Source: Streptomyces sp. SAT1 (GTDB taxonomy: Bacteria > Actinomycetota > Actinomycetes > Streptomycetales > Streptomycetaceae). Taken from it: a stretch of DNA of 64,000 nucleotides. The stretch covers positions 2,827,501-2,891,500 of the forward strand of contig NZ_CP015849.1 in assembly GCF_001654495.1 (NCBI RefSeq), read 5' to 3'. The notes beneath the pieces were generated by a model. It did not search any database, was not told where the DNA came from, and worked only from the letters and a program-made list of their open reading frames with translations. The position numbers and the translations under genes were made by a program. The stretch's first letter is position 1. Each line of letters starts with the position of its first letter. Below are positions 19,290 through 27,699 of this stretch, piece by piece.

Positions 19290-20659
19290 GCGGCACACCC
19301 ACCGGCGGCACTGACGGCACCGGCGGCACCGCCGGTCCCGCCGCCCCCTCCGGTCCCGGTACGGCGCCCGCGTTCCGGGTGTGGGCCGTGCCCGGCATCC
19401 CCGAGGTGACCGCCGGCGACGACCTGGCGAAGCTGATCGCCGCCGCCGAGCCGGGCCTCGCCGACGGGGACGTGCTCCTGGTCACCTCGAAGATCGTCTC
19501 CAAGGCGGAGGGCCGGGTGGTCGAGGCCGCCGACCGGGAGGCCGCGATCGACGCCGAGACCGTGCGGGTCGTGGCCCGGCGCGGACCGCTGCGCATCGTG
19601 GAGAACCGGCAGGGCCTGGTCATGGCCGCCGCCGGGGTGGACGCCTCCAACACGCCCGCGGGCACGGTGCTGCTGCTGCCCGGGGACCCGGACGCCTCCG
19701 CGCGCGCGATCCGCGAGGGCCTGCGCGCGGTGCTCGGCGTCGACGTCGCGGTCCTCGTCACCGACACCTTCGGCCGCCCCTGGCGGGCCGGGCTCACCGA
19801 TGTCGCCATCGGCGCCGCCGGATTGCGCGTCCTGGACGACCTGCGCGGCGGCACCGACGCCCACGGCAACCCGCTCAGCGCCACCGTCGTCGCCACCGCC
19901 GACGAACTGGCCGCGGCGGGCGACCTGGTCAAGGGCAAGGCCGCCGGGCTGCCCGTCGCCGTGGTGCGCGGCCTGGGGCACACGGTCACGGACGACGACG
20001 GGCCGGGCGCGCGGGCGCTGGTGCGCGAGGCACGCGACGACATGTTCCGGCTGGGCACCTCCGAGGCCGTACGCGAGGCGGTGACCCAACGGCGTACGGT
20101 GCGGTCCTTCACCGACGAGCCCGTGGACCCCGGTGCCGTGCGGCGCGCGGTCGCGGCGGCGGTGACGGCTCCGGCGCCGCACCACACCACACCGTGGCGG
20201 TTCGTGCTGCTGGAGTCGCCCGGGGCGCGGACCCGGCTGCTGGACGCGATGCGCGACGCCTGGATCGCCGACCTGCGGCGGGACGGCAAGAGCAAGGAGT
20301 CGATCGCCAGGCGGGTGCGCCGCGGGGACGTCCTGCGCCACGCCCCGTACCTGGTGGTGCCGTGCCTGGTCATGGACGGCTCACACACCTACGGCGACCC
20401 GCGGCGCGACGGTGCCGAGCGGGAGATGTTCGTGGTCGCCGCCGGAGCGGGCGTGCAGAACTTCCTGGTCGCGCTGGCCGGGGAGCGGCTCGGCTCGGCC
20501 TGGGTGTCCTCGACGATGTTCTGCCGGGACGTGGTGCGCGAGGTGCTGGAACTGCCCGCCGACTGGGACCCGATGGGCGCGGTGGCGGTCGGGCACCCGG
20601 ACGGCCCGCCCAGACCCCGGGACGAGCGGGACCCGGAGACGTTCGTCGAGGTGCGCTGA
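19286..20659 (+). CDS. fbiB: coenzyme F420-0:L-glutamate ligase, two-domain FbiB
   Basis: A 457-residue fusion. After a Gly/Thr-rich leader of about 28 residues, residues 30-250 are the glutamate ligase CofE domain ([40 protein letters not shown]). Residues 265 to the end are the nitroreductase-type FMN domain ([40 protein letters not shown]). In mycobacteria this second domain reduces dehydro-F420-0 and the protein adds the poly-glutamate tail. It is coupled to fbiA by an ATGA overlap. An insertion sequence starts 44 bases beyond its stop. Confidence 0.96.
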   Translation: MSGTPTGGTDGTGGTAGPAAPSGPGTAPAFRVWAVPGIPEVTAGDDLAKLIAAAEPGLADGDVLLVTSKIVSKAEGRVVEAADREAAIDAETVRVVARRGPLRIVENRQGLVMAAAGVDASNTPAGTVLLLPGDPDASARAIREGLRAVLGVDVAVLVTDTFGRPWRAGLTDVAIGAAGLRVLDDLRGGTDAHGNPLSATVVATADELAAAGDLVKGKAAGLPVAVVRGLGHTVTDDDGPGARALVREARDDMFRLGTSEAVREAVTQRRTVRSFTDEPVDPGAVRRAVAAAVTAPAPHHTTPWRFVLLESPGARTRLLDAMRDAWIADLRRDGKSKESIARRVRRGDVLRHAPYLVVPCLVMDGSHTYGDPRRDGAEREMFVVAAGAGVQNFLVALAGERLGSAWVSSTMFCRDVVREVLELPADWDPMGAVAVGHPDGPPRPRDERDPETFVEVR

Positions 20660-20703
20660 GGCGGCCTCGCCGGGGCGGGTGACCGCCCGGAGACGTGCCC
20701 TAG

Positions 20704-22187
20704 GGCCAATACCGGTGATTTAGTTTGTTTTCCGGCTGGTTGGGGTGGTCTTGGTTGGCCCGACCAGCCGGACCACCGGAGTGTCTGGCCGGGGTGGGCT
20801 GTGGTGCTCGGCTCGTTTGAGGGCCCAGTTGGACATCTTGCGTTTGATCACGCGGGGGTTGGAACGCAACCGCCGTGCGGGCAGCAGTCGTTCTGTGATC
20901 TCACGCAGGCTCTGGGTGATGGACCGGGCCAGTCGGGAGGGGGGAAAGCGCCGCCTGCCCGGTGACGTGGCGGCGGACGACGCGAAGGGTTCGGGTGAAG
21001 GAGACCCGGTCGGGATCGTGCCCGGTGTGGAGAGCGGCCTGGTGCATCAGGTCCCGCAGCGCGTGGTGGACCAGCAGGAACGCGAAGATCTCCTGTTCGA
21101 CGCCGCGGGGGTGCTGGGAACGCAGCACCATCCCTGGGGCGCCCTGGTGATTCTTGATCTCGTCCAGGGTGTTCTCGATCTCCCACCGCTGGGCATAGAG
21201 GGCGGCAAGCTCCTGAGCCGGTGCCTGCTCAGGATCGAGGATGGTGGTGATCAGCCGGTAGACGGTGCGGTCACCGTCGCGGGGGCCGAGGGTGTACTCG
21301 ATCACTCGCACCCGCTCGGGGTCCGCGCGTCGGTGGTGGTCCCGCGCGGCGACGATCTCCGACAGGTAGGAGCCGTCAGCGAGGGTCTCCAGGACCGGCA
21401 GCACCACGACGCTGCGGACCCGCCACAGCAGGTCCGCACCGCCCGCCTTCGCGGCCCGCCACAGATCGAATCCGCAAAAACCCCGGTCGGCCAGGACAAG
21501 CATGCCCTCCGTCAGCGCCGGGAACAGCCGCTGGGCCAGAGCACTCTCGTGGACGTTGAGGGGTCCGGCCTCGGCCGCGAACACGGCATGGGTGCCGCAC
21601 TCGGCCAGGGCCGCCACCCTCGCCTGCGGATACGCACTGCGGCCCTGCCCGCGACTGGTACCGGGACGCCCGAAGAACTGGGCGTTCGCCGCGGTGTCCG
21701 GAACGTCGAAGACCGTGCCGTCCACCGCGACCAGCCGCCACCGCCGGTACCAGGCGCCTTGCGTCCGCGCGTCCGCGACCGGCCGGCACACCCGGGCGAA
21801 CAGGGCCCGCAACGGCTCCGGCCCGAGCCGCAACCGGGCCCGCCCGATCGCCGCCGTGGTGGGCACCCGCCAGGTGGTCGCCCACCGGCCCTCACGCTCC
21901 AGCCCCTGGACCAGAAGCCGGGCCACCTCTTCATAGCCCTGCCCGAAGAACAAGCACATCGCCAGGACGAAGTAGACCACCACCCGCGCCGGCAGCAACC
22001 GCGTCCGCTGCTCGACCCGGCCGCACTCGGCGACCACCTCGTCGACCAGCTCCGGCGGAAACGCCCGCGTCAGCACCCCCAACGCGATCCGATCCGAGAA
22101 CCGACCAACCCCCGACGACTTCACCTGACCCGGCCTTGGCACAACCCACCCAACGACCAGACCACAACAAAGTCACCGGTATTGGCC
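20704..22187 (-). mobile_element. complete IS element with IS4-type transposase
   Basis: The element is 1484 bases. Its ends are inverted: 15 identical bases, GGCCAATACCGGTGA, with 18 of 20 matching overall. The target CTAG is duplicated at 20700-20703 and 22188-22191. One transposase gene fills most of it on the minus strand and starts 45 bases inside the right end. About 195 bases at the left end are non-coding. The sharp ends and intact gene suggest recent arrival. It lies between fbiB and the DNA glycosylase gene. Confidence 0.93.
20901..22142 (-). CDS. IS4-family DDE transposase
   Basis: A 413-residue transposase. The N-terminal IS4 helical domain (SDRIALGVLTRAFPPELVDE) is followed by the catalytic RNase H-like domain. 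The first Asp is in RRWRLVAVDGTVFDVPDT, the second in MLVLADRGFCGFDLWRAA. The glutamate is in the Y-R-E-K signature LYAQRWEIENTLDEIKNHQG. No frameshift or stop is seen, so the element may still be active. The start at 22142 lies just inside the right inverted repeat, and ribosome binding and transcription may partly depend on the flank. Its codons are as G/C-rich as those of the host. Confidence 0.95.
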   Translation of the reverse strand: MPRPGQVKSSGVGRFSDRIALGVLTRAFPPELVDEVVAECGRVEQRTRLLPARVVVYFVLAMCLFFGQGYEEVARLLVQGLEREGRWATTWRVPTTAAIGRARLRLGPEPLRALFARVCRPVADARTQGAWYRRWRLVAVDGTVFDVPDTAANAQFFGRPGTSRGQGRSAYPQARVAALAECGTHAVFAAEAGPLNVHESALAQRLFPALTEGMLVLADRGFCGFDLWRAAKAGGADLLWRVRSVVVLPVLETLADGSYLSEIVAARDHHRRADPERVRVIEYTLGPRDGDRTVYRLITTILDPEQAPAQELAALYAQRWEIENTLDEIKNHQGAPGMVLRSQHPRGVEQEIFAFLLVHHALRDLMHQAALHTGHDPDRVSFTRTLRVVRRHVTGQAALSPLPTGPVHHPEPA

Positions 22188-22191
22188 CTAG

Positions 22192-22422
22192 GGCCTGTCG
22201 TCAAATTCCCGTCGTCCGCCCGGAGGGCGGGCCTCGCGGCGTCAGGTGCGTGCTCCGGGGGTCCCCCCTGCTCGAAGAGCTCGGGGGAGTGCCGGGTCCT
22301 GGCCCGCGTACTGGACGTACTCGGGTCTGGGCCCGGTGCGGCGAGTGGGGGTCCCCCCTGCTCGAAGAGCTCGGGGGAGCGTGCATGGCGTCGCGAGGCA
22401 GGCGGGAATTTGACGACAGGCC
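22192..22422. mobile_element. MITE-like non-autonomous element
   Basis: A 231-base element with perfect 20-base inverted ends (GGCCTGTCGTCAAATTCCCG) and CTAG on both sides (22188-22191 and 22423-22426). It has no gene. The interior continues as an imperfect inverted repeat, so the single strand could fold into a long hairpin. It also carries two 33-base direct repeats. Size, ends and target copies fit a MITE moved by an unrelated transposase. The end sequence differs from the adjacent IS after the first four bases, so that IS is probably not its mover. Confidence 0.85.
22257..22379. repeat. two identical 33-base direct repeats inside the MITE
   Basis: A 33-base unit (GGGGGTCCCCCCTGCTCGAA, then GAGCTCGGGGGAG) occurs at 22257-22289 and 22347-22379, 90 bases apart. 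Each unit contains the palindromes GGGGGTCCCCC and TTCGAA-like/GAGCTC cores and can form its own hairpin. I recall very similar units scattered between genes in many Streptomyces genomes. Confidence 0.85.
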
Positions 22423-22462
22423 CTAGGCTCGTACCGACCGCCGCCGACCCCGGGAACTGATC

Positions 22463-23479
22463 GTGGCAGGACGCTTCGCCCCGCGCCCGCGGCCCCCGCA
22501 CACGACCGTGCCAGGGGGCCGGGTCGCCGTACCCGCGGCCGCGGGCGCGCCCGAGGTGCCGCCGGGCGGGCCCGAGCGGGTGCGGGCCTGGGTGCCGGAC
22601 GAGCCGCTGGACCTGGGCCTGGTCCTGGGGCCGCTGCGGCGCGGGCCGGGCGATCCGACCTTCCGCGCGATGCCGGACGGGTCCGTGTGGCGGGCCAGCC
22701 GCACCCCGCTCGGGCCGGGCACGCTGCGGGTCTTCGTCCGTGGCGGACAGGTGTGCGGGCGGGCGTGGGGACCGGGCGCCGAGTGGCTGCTCGACCAGTT
22801 GCCCGAGCTGCTGGGCGCGGCCGACGAACCCGCGGCGTTCGCGCCCCGGCACCGGCTGCTCGCGCTGGCCCGGCACCGGCGCCCCGGGCTGCGGCTGACC
22901 CGGACCGGACTGGTGCTGGAGTCGCTGATCCCCTCGGTCCTGGAGCAGAAGGTCACCACGCTGGAGGCGTACGCGGCCTGGCGGACGCTGGTGTGCACGT
23001 ACGGCGAACCGGCGCCCGGCCCCGTTCCCGTGCCGATGCATGTGATGCCGGCGCCGCGCACCTGGGCGCTGATCCCGTCCTGGGACTGGCACCGGGCCGG
23101 GGTCGACGACAAGCGGGCGTCGACGGTGCTGCGCGCGGTGCGGGTGGCCGCGCGGCTTGAGGAGGCGACGGCGATGCCTCCGGCGGCGGCCCGGCGGCGG
23201 CTGGAGGTGGTGCCCGGGATCGGGCCGTGGACCTCGGCGGAGACTGTGCAGCGCAGCCACGGCGCGGCGGACGAGGTGACGGTCGGGGACCTGCACCTGC
23301 CCGGGATCGTGGGGTTCGCGCTGGCCGGGAACCGGGACGCCGACGACACCGAGATGCTGCGGCTGCTGCAGCCGTACGCCGGTCAGCGGCACCGGGCGGC
23401 CCGGCTGATCCTGCTCAGCGGCCGGATCCCGCCGCGCCGGGCACCGCGGATGCCGCTGCGCGACATGGGACGGCTGTGA
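22463..23479 (+). CDS. AlkA-like DNA glycosylase (HhH-GPD)
   Basis: A 338-residue base-excision repair enzyme of the 3-methyladenine/8-oxoguanine glycosylase superfamily. The helix-hairpin-helix is at residues about 247-262 (LEVVPGIGPWTSAETV), and the catalytic aspartate is probably Asp276 in VTVGDLHLPG. LVLESLIPSVLEQKVTTLEA is the conserved helix before the HhH. It would excise alkylated bases; exact substrates cannot be read. The start is the GTG at 22463 (VAGRFAPRPRPPHTT), only 40 bases after the MITE, so its original promoter region has been displaced by mobile DNA. Confidence 0.88.
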   Translation: MAGRFAPRPRPPHTTVPGGRVAVPAAAGAPEVPPGGPERVRAWVPDEPLDLGLVLGPLRRGPGDPTFRAMPDGSVWRASRTPLGPGTLRVFVRGGQVCGRAWGPGAEWLLDQLPELLGAADEPAAFAPRHRLLALARHRRPGLRLTRTGLVLESLIPSVLEQKVTTLEAYAAWRTLVCTYGEPAPGPVPVPMHVMPAPRTWALIPSWDWHRAGVDDKRASTVLRAVRVAARLEEATAMPPAAARRRLEVVPGIGPWTSAETVQRSHGAADEVTVGDLHLPGIVGFALAGNRDADDTEMLRLLQPYAGQRHRAARLILLSGRIPPRRAPRMPLRDMGRL

Positions 23480-24047
23480 GCCGCGCGCACGCCCGCCGGG
23501 CGGGGCGGGGCGGGGCGGGACCTCACGGCAGCGCCAGCGACAGCAGCGCCAGCGGCCTGACCGCGGCGCAACCGCCGCGGCGCCGGAACGCCGCGACGAG
23601 CGCGGACCGGCCGACCCGCTGCACCGGGCGCCTTCCCTCCCGGACCTGTCCACAGGACACCCGACCTACCGCCCTGGACCCACCCGCCGGACACCCGACC
23701 GCCCCGAACCCACTCACCGAACGCCTTCCCGCCCCGGACCCGCCCGTCGGACACCCGACCGTCCCGGACCCGCTCACCGGACGCGCGCCCGTCCCGGCGC
23801 GGCCCGGGGAGCCGGGGCGGGTTCGGCCGGGCCGTGATCCCGACGTGGATCAGCGCGTCCGTCCTCGTCACCGCCCCCGTCACCACATCCGCCACCGCCC
23901 CCGTCACCACATCCGCCACCGCCCCCGTCACCACGTCCGCCACCGCGTCCGCCACCGCGTCCGCCACCGCGTCCGGAGCCGGGCCGAGACCCGTGTCCGC
24001 CCAGCCGGACCTCCTGGCCCTGGCCGGCCGCCTCCCGGAGTGACCGC
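23480..24047. other. 568-base gap with degenerate and tandem repeats
   Basis: No gene is convincing. About 23640-23800 holds a degenerate repeat of roughly 35-40 bases built on GGACACCCGACC and CCCGGACCC. Further on is the ordered 24- and 12-base tandem array at 23870-23977. Frames on both strands remain open but translate into simple repeats (TAPVTTSATAPVTTSA or DVVTGAVADVVTGAVA). The neighbouring genes converge here, so the stretch is the shared 3' end of the glycosylase and guanylyltransferase genes. Confidence 0.55.
23870..23977. repeat. tandem array: three 24-base then three 12-base units
   Basis: Units of 24 bases (ACCGCCCCCGTCACCACATC plus CGCC) lie at 23870-23893, 23894-23917 and 23918-23941, the last with one change. 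They are followed by 12-base units ACCGCGTCCGCC at 23942, 23954 and 23966, the last ending CGGA. Both unit lengths are multiples of three, so either strand keeps an open frame through them. Confidence 0.9.
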
Positions 24048-25130
24048 CTACTGGTCCGAGGAGAAGCGCACCGCGCCCGCCGGGATGCGCGCGTCGCACC
24101 AGATCCGCATGCCGTCGCGCAGCTCGTTGTCGGCGCCGACGACCGCGCCGTCACCGATCACCGTGCCGGTGAGGACGGAGCGGCGGCCGATGCGGGCGCG
24201 GGTGCCGATGAGGGAGTCGGTGATGACGGCGCCGGGCTCGATGACGGCGCCGGGCAGGATCGTACTGCCGGACACCCGCGCGCCCTCGGCGACGCGGGCG
24301 CCCTCGCCGACCACGGTGCCGCCGGTCAGCTTGGCGTCGGGGGCGACGACGGCGGTGGGCAGGACGAGGCGGTCGCCGCAGCGGCCGGGCACCGCCGGGG
24401 ACGGGGCACGGCCGAGGACCAGGTCGGCCGAGCCGCGGACGAAGGCGGCCGGGGTGCCGAGGTCCAGCCAGTAGGTGGAGTCCACCATGCCCTGGAGGTG
24501 CGCGCCGGCCGCGAGCAGACCGGGGAAGGTCTCGCGCTCCACCGACACCGGGCGGCCCTGCGGGATCTGGTCGATGACCGAGCGGCGGAAGACGTACGCT
24601 CCCGCGTTGATCTGGTCGGTGACGATCTCCTCGGGGGTCTGCGGTTTCTCCAGGAAGGCGAGGACCCTGCCCGTGGCGTCGGTCGGGACCAGGCCGTAGG
24701 CGCGCGGGTCGGTCACCTTCGTCAGATGCAGGGAGACGTCCGCGCCGCTCTCCTCGTGGGTGCGCGCCAGAGAGCCGATGTCCAGGCCGGTCAGGATGTC
24801 GCCGTTGAGGACGAGCACCGGCTCGTCCGGCCCGGAGCGCAGGCGCGCGGCGACGTTGCGCAGGGCGCCACCGGTGCCGAGGGGCTCCTCCTCGGTGACG
24901 TACTCCAATCGGAGCCCGAGGGCGGAGCCGTCGCCGAAGTACGGTTCGAAGACCTCGGCCAGATAGGAGGTGGCGAGCACGATGTGCTCGACGCCCGCCG
25001 CGGCGGCCCGCGCCAGCTGGTGGGTGAGGAAGGGCACGCCGGCCGCCCGCACCATGGGTTTGGGGGTGTGCACCGTGAGCGGGCGCAGCCGGGTCCCCTT
25101 GCCGCCGACCAGGAGGATCGCTTCTTTCAC
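24048..25130 (-). CDS. mannose-1-phosphate guanylyltransferase-like NDP-sugar synthase
   Basis: A 360-residue nucleotidyltransferase. The pyrophosphorylase motif GGKGTRLRPLTVHTPKPM begins at residue 9. The metal-binding aspartate is in VLVLNGDILTGLD, and sugar-binding EKPQTPEEIVTDQINAGAYV follows. Residues about 265-345 form a left-handed beta helix of hexapeptide repeats (LTGGTVVGEGARVAEGARVS). By context with manA and manB, and by synteny with the mycobacterial GDP-mannose enzyme near fbiAB, it probably makes GDP-mannose from mannose-1-phosphate and GTP. Glucose-1-phosphate use cannot be excluded. The ATG at 25130 is the standard start. Confidence 0.88.
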   Translation of the reverse strand: MKEAILLVGGKGTRLRPLTVHTPKPMVRAAGVPFLTHQLARAAAAGVEHIVLATSYLAEVFEPYFGDGSALGLRLEYVTEEEPLGTGGALRNVAARLRSGPDEPVLVLNGDILTGLDIGSLARTHEESGADVSLHLTKVTDPRAYGLVPTDATGRVLAFLEKPQTPEEIVTDQINAGAYVFRRSVIDQIPQGRPVSVERETFPGLLAAGAHLQGMVDSTYWLDLGTPAAFVRGSADLVLGRAPSPAVPGRCGDRLVLPTAVVAPDAKLTGGTVVGEGARVAEGARVSGSTILPGAVIEPGAVITDSLIGTRARIGRRSVLTGTVIGDGAVVGADNELRDGMRIWCDARIPAGAVRFSSDQ

Positions 25131-25199
25131 CTGTCGTCTCCGCTTCCTGCCGGGACCGGCCGCTTCGTCCTTCGGCCGGACAGTGTAGGCAGACCGTTC

Positions 25200-26612
25200 T
25201 CAGCGGCCCTGGTAGCGCGCCGCGGTCGAGCGGATCGTGCCGAGCTTGGCGTAGAGCTTGCGTCCGGGGCAGTCGGTGGCGAAGCCGTCCCGGTGACCGG
25301 AGATCACGTTCAGATGTACGTTCTTCCCCTTCTTGTAGCGGTTTCCACCGCCGGACTTCAGATAGGTCTTGCCGCGCGGGTCCATCCCGTAGAGGCCGAG
25401 CTTCCACGCGGTCAGCCGGGCGACGGCCTTGAGGGCGGCGGAGGACGGCTTGGTCTTGCTGTAGGTGCCGATGACGGCGATGCCCACGCTGTCGCTGTTG
25501 AAGCCCATGGTGTGGGCGCCGAGGACGGGCTTGGCCACGCCCCCGGCGCGGCCCTCGTAGACGGTGCCGCACTTGTCGACGAGGAAGTTGTAGCCGATGT
25601 CGCGCCAGCCCATGCTCCTGACGTGGTAGCGGTAGATGCTTCGGATCACCGAAGGAGCCTGCGAGCAGCGGTAGTTGTTGCCGGTCGCGGTGTGGTGGAC
25701 GAACGCGGCCTTCACTTTCTTCGTGTAGCCGAACCCGCGCGAACGCAGTGACTCGTCGGCGCCCCAGCCGTGCCGGGTGACGATGCGCGGGCGTGCCCCG
25801 ATGTAGGGCTTGGCGCGCTGGGCGGCCGTGAGTTCGTCGCCGCGCAGGTCGAGCAGTTCGCGTGCGGTGGCCGCCTGGTCGAGGGCGGGGATCTCGGTGG
25901 CGCCGAGCGGGGCGAGGCCGGAGTTGGCGGCGGAGGCGGCGGTCGCGGCCTCGGTCAGTTCGCCGGTGCGCGCCTGGTCGGCCTGCGGGGTGGCCGGAGG
26001 TGTGTCGCCGGGGTCGACGAGTTCCAGGCGCAGCCCGGAGGGCAGCGGCGCCGGCTGCCGGGCCGGGGCGCCGTCGGCGCGGTCCCCGGTGTCGGCGCGG
26101 ACCCGCAGGTCGACACCGTCGGAGTCGCCCACCCACAGCGGCGCGGTGGCGCCGCGGATGTGTCCGGCGGCGCGCTCGGCGGCGCCCGGGTCGGCGCCGT
26201 GGTCGGCGTTGTGGGTGTCGACGTCCTGCCAGTCGGACCAGGTGCCGGTGGCCGCGGAGCGGGTGCGGACCTGGACGGTGCCGTGCAGTTCGGTGTCCGG
26301 GTCGTCCCAGACGACGCCGACCAGGGAGAAGTGCCGTACGTCCGTGCGGTACAGGCCCTGTTCGAGGCGGGCGGCGGTGAAGGACCGGCCGCGGGCGTGG
26401 CCTTGGGCGCGCGCGGCCAGGGGCAGGGACTGGGTGCTGCCGGGGACGGCGGGCGCCGTCGCGGCCGGGGCCGCTCCGGGCGCCGTGGCCGGTACGGCGG
26501 CTGCGGCGGCACCCGCGGGGACGCCCGGCACGAGGGCGAGTCCGGCCGCACAGGTGACACCGATCGAGGACGCAAGGAATCCGTATCGACGCATGCCCCC
26601 GATCTTGGACAT
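25200..26612 (-). CDS. secreted PGRP-type N-acetylmuramoyl-L-alanine amidase
   Basis: About 470 residues with a signal peptide (MRRYGFLASSIGVTCAAGLA). Residues about 100-200 are a beta-rich region (FSLVGVVWDDPDTELHGTVQ). The C-terminal PGRP/amidase_2 domain (about 265-445) has zinc ligands in KAAFVHHTATGNNY, VISGHRDGFATDCPG and an intervening GYNFLVDKCGTVYEGRAGG. It would cut the lactyl-L-alanine amide bond in peptidoglycan outside the cell. The start is uncertain: GTG 26618, ATG 26612 or ATG 26594; none has a strong ribosome site. It diverges from the TIGR03089 gene. Confidence 0.9.
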   Translation of the reverse strand: MSKIGGMRRYGFLASSIGVTCAAGLALVPGVPAGAAAAAVPATAPGAAPAATAPAVPGSTQSLPLAARAQGHARGRSFTAARLEQGLYRTDVRHFSLVGVVWDDPDTELHGTVQVRTRSAATGTWSDWQDVDTHNADHGADPGAAERAAGHIRGATAPLWVGDSDGVDLRVRADTGDRADGAPARQPAPLPSGLRLELVDPGDTPPATPQADQARTGELTEAATAASAANSGLAPLGATEIPALDQAATARELLDLRGDELTAAQRAKPYIGARPRIVTRHGWGADESLRSRGFGYTKKVKAAFVHHTATGNNYRCSQAPSVIRSIYRYHVRSMGWRDIGYNFLVDKCGTVYEGRAGGVAKPVLGAHTMGFNSDSVGIAVIGTYSKTKPSSAALKAVARLTAWKLGLYGMDPRGKTYLKSGGGNRYKKGKNVHLNVISGHRDGFATDCPGRKLYAKLGTIRSTAARYQGR

Positions 26613-26743
26613 AGTCACACATATATGTCCATCTACGAACTGACGGTGCGTCGGGTGATGTTCCCTCGAACTGATGACCGAGCGGCGAGGTCCCGGTCGC
26701 CGTCCCTCGCCGCGGGCGGCCCGCGCCGCGTACGCTGACGCGG

Positions 26744-27499
26744 GTGAACGCCACCGAACGCACCCCTGCCGACCTGCTGCGTTCCGCGCTCGCCGCGGAC
26801 CCGGGACGCCCCCTGGTGACCTTCTACGACGACGCCACGGGCGAACGCGTCGAACTGTCCGTCGCCACCTTCGCCAATTGGGTGGCCAAGACGGCGAACC
26901 TCCTCCAGGGGGACCTGGCCGCGGGCCCCGGTGACCGGGTCGCGCTGCTGCTGCCGGCGCACTGGCAGACGGCGGTGTGGCTGCTGGCGTGCGCGTCGGT
27001 GGGCGCGGTCGCGGACGTCGGCGGGGACCCGGGGGCCGCCGATGTCGTGGTCAGCGGGCCGGACTCGCTGGAGGCGGCGCGGGCCTGCTCGGGCGAGCGG
27101 ATCGCGCTGGCGCTGCGCCCGCTGGGCGGGCGGTTCCCGCAGCCGCCCGCGGGCTTCGCCGACTACGCCGTCGAGGTGCCGGGCCAGGGCGACCGGTTCG
27201 CGCCGTTCGCGCCGGTGGACCCGGAGGAGCCCGCGCTGGTCGTGGCCGGTGCGGAGCACAGCGCGGCCGACGTCGTGGAGCGGGCCCGCGCCGACGCGTC
27301 CCGGCTGGGCCTGACGGGTCCCGGTTCCCGGCTGCTGTCCGGACTGGCGTACGACACCTGGGAGGGACTGAGCGCGGGTCTGTACGCGCCGCTCGCCTCC
27401 GGCGGGTCCGTCGTCCTGTGCCGCCACCTGGACCGCCTGGACGAGACCGCCCTGGCCCAGCGCATCGAGACGGAACGGGTCACCGCCACGGCGAGGTGA
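26744..27499 (+). CDS. TIGR03089 family protein (truncated AMP-binding-like)
   Basis: The product has 251 residues and starts at a GTG (VNATERTPADLLRSALAADP). It resembles the N-terminal part of acyl-adenylating enzymes (LVTFYDDATGERVELSVATF, GDRVALLLPAHWQTAVWLLA) but lacks the ATP-binding P-loop and the C-terminal domain. It is therefore unlikely to adenylate by itself. TIGR03089 proteins are restricted to actinobacteria and their function is unknown. It sits immediately before an LCP gene, the same pairing as Rv3267-Rv3268 in M. tuberculosis, which hints at a cell-envelope role. A pyrimidine-rich tract follows its stop. Confidence 0.88.
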   Translation: MNATERTPADLLRSALAADPGRPLVTFYDDATGERVELSVATFANWVAKTANLLQGDLAAGPGDRVALLLPAHWQTAVWLLACASVGAVADVGGDPGAADVVVSGPDSLEAARACSGERIALALRPLGGRFPQPPAGFADYAVEVPGQGDRFAPFAPVDPEEPALVVAGAEHSAADVVERARADASRLGLTGPGSRLLSGLAYDTWEGLSAGLYAPLASGGSVVLCRHLDRLDETALAQRIETERVTATAR

Positions 27500-27699
27500 C
27501 CGACGCCCCTGGCCTCGCTCCCCCTCCCCCCTCCCCCTCCTCCTGCTTCTGCTCCCGCTCCCGCTCCTGGCGATTTCCCCCGTTCGGCCCAGCATCACCC
27601 CGCCTCCCCTCCCCCGACGGGCCATCGTCGTACGGACGGGACGTCGGGAAGAGGCCGGGACGAGGCCGGGAAGAGGCCAGGAAGAGGGTGGTCGCGGTC

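Noticed and set aside
20704..22187. The IS as the source of the adjacent MITE
   Set aside because: The two inverted ends share only the first four bases (GGCC) beside the CTAG target. The MITE is not an internal deletion of this IS.
23870..23977. CRISPR array
   Set aside because: Units are contiguous with no unique spacers, differ in length (24 and 12 bases), and no cas gene is near.
23383..24099. Repetitive 238-codon minus-strand gene in the gap at 23.5-24.1 kb
   Set aside because: Its sequence is only the translation of DNA tandem repeats, it overlaps the glycosylase gene end, and it has no ribosome site. It is treated as non-coding repeat.
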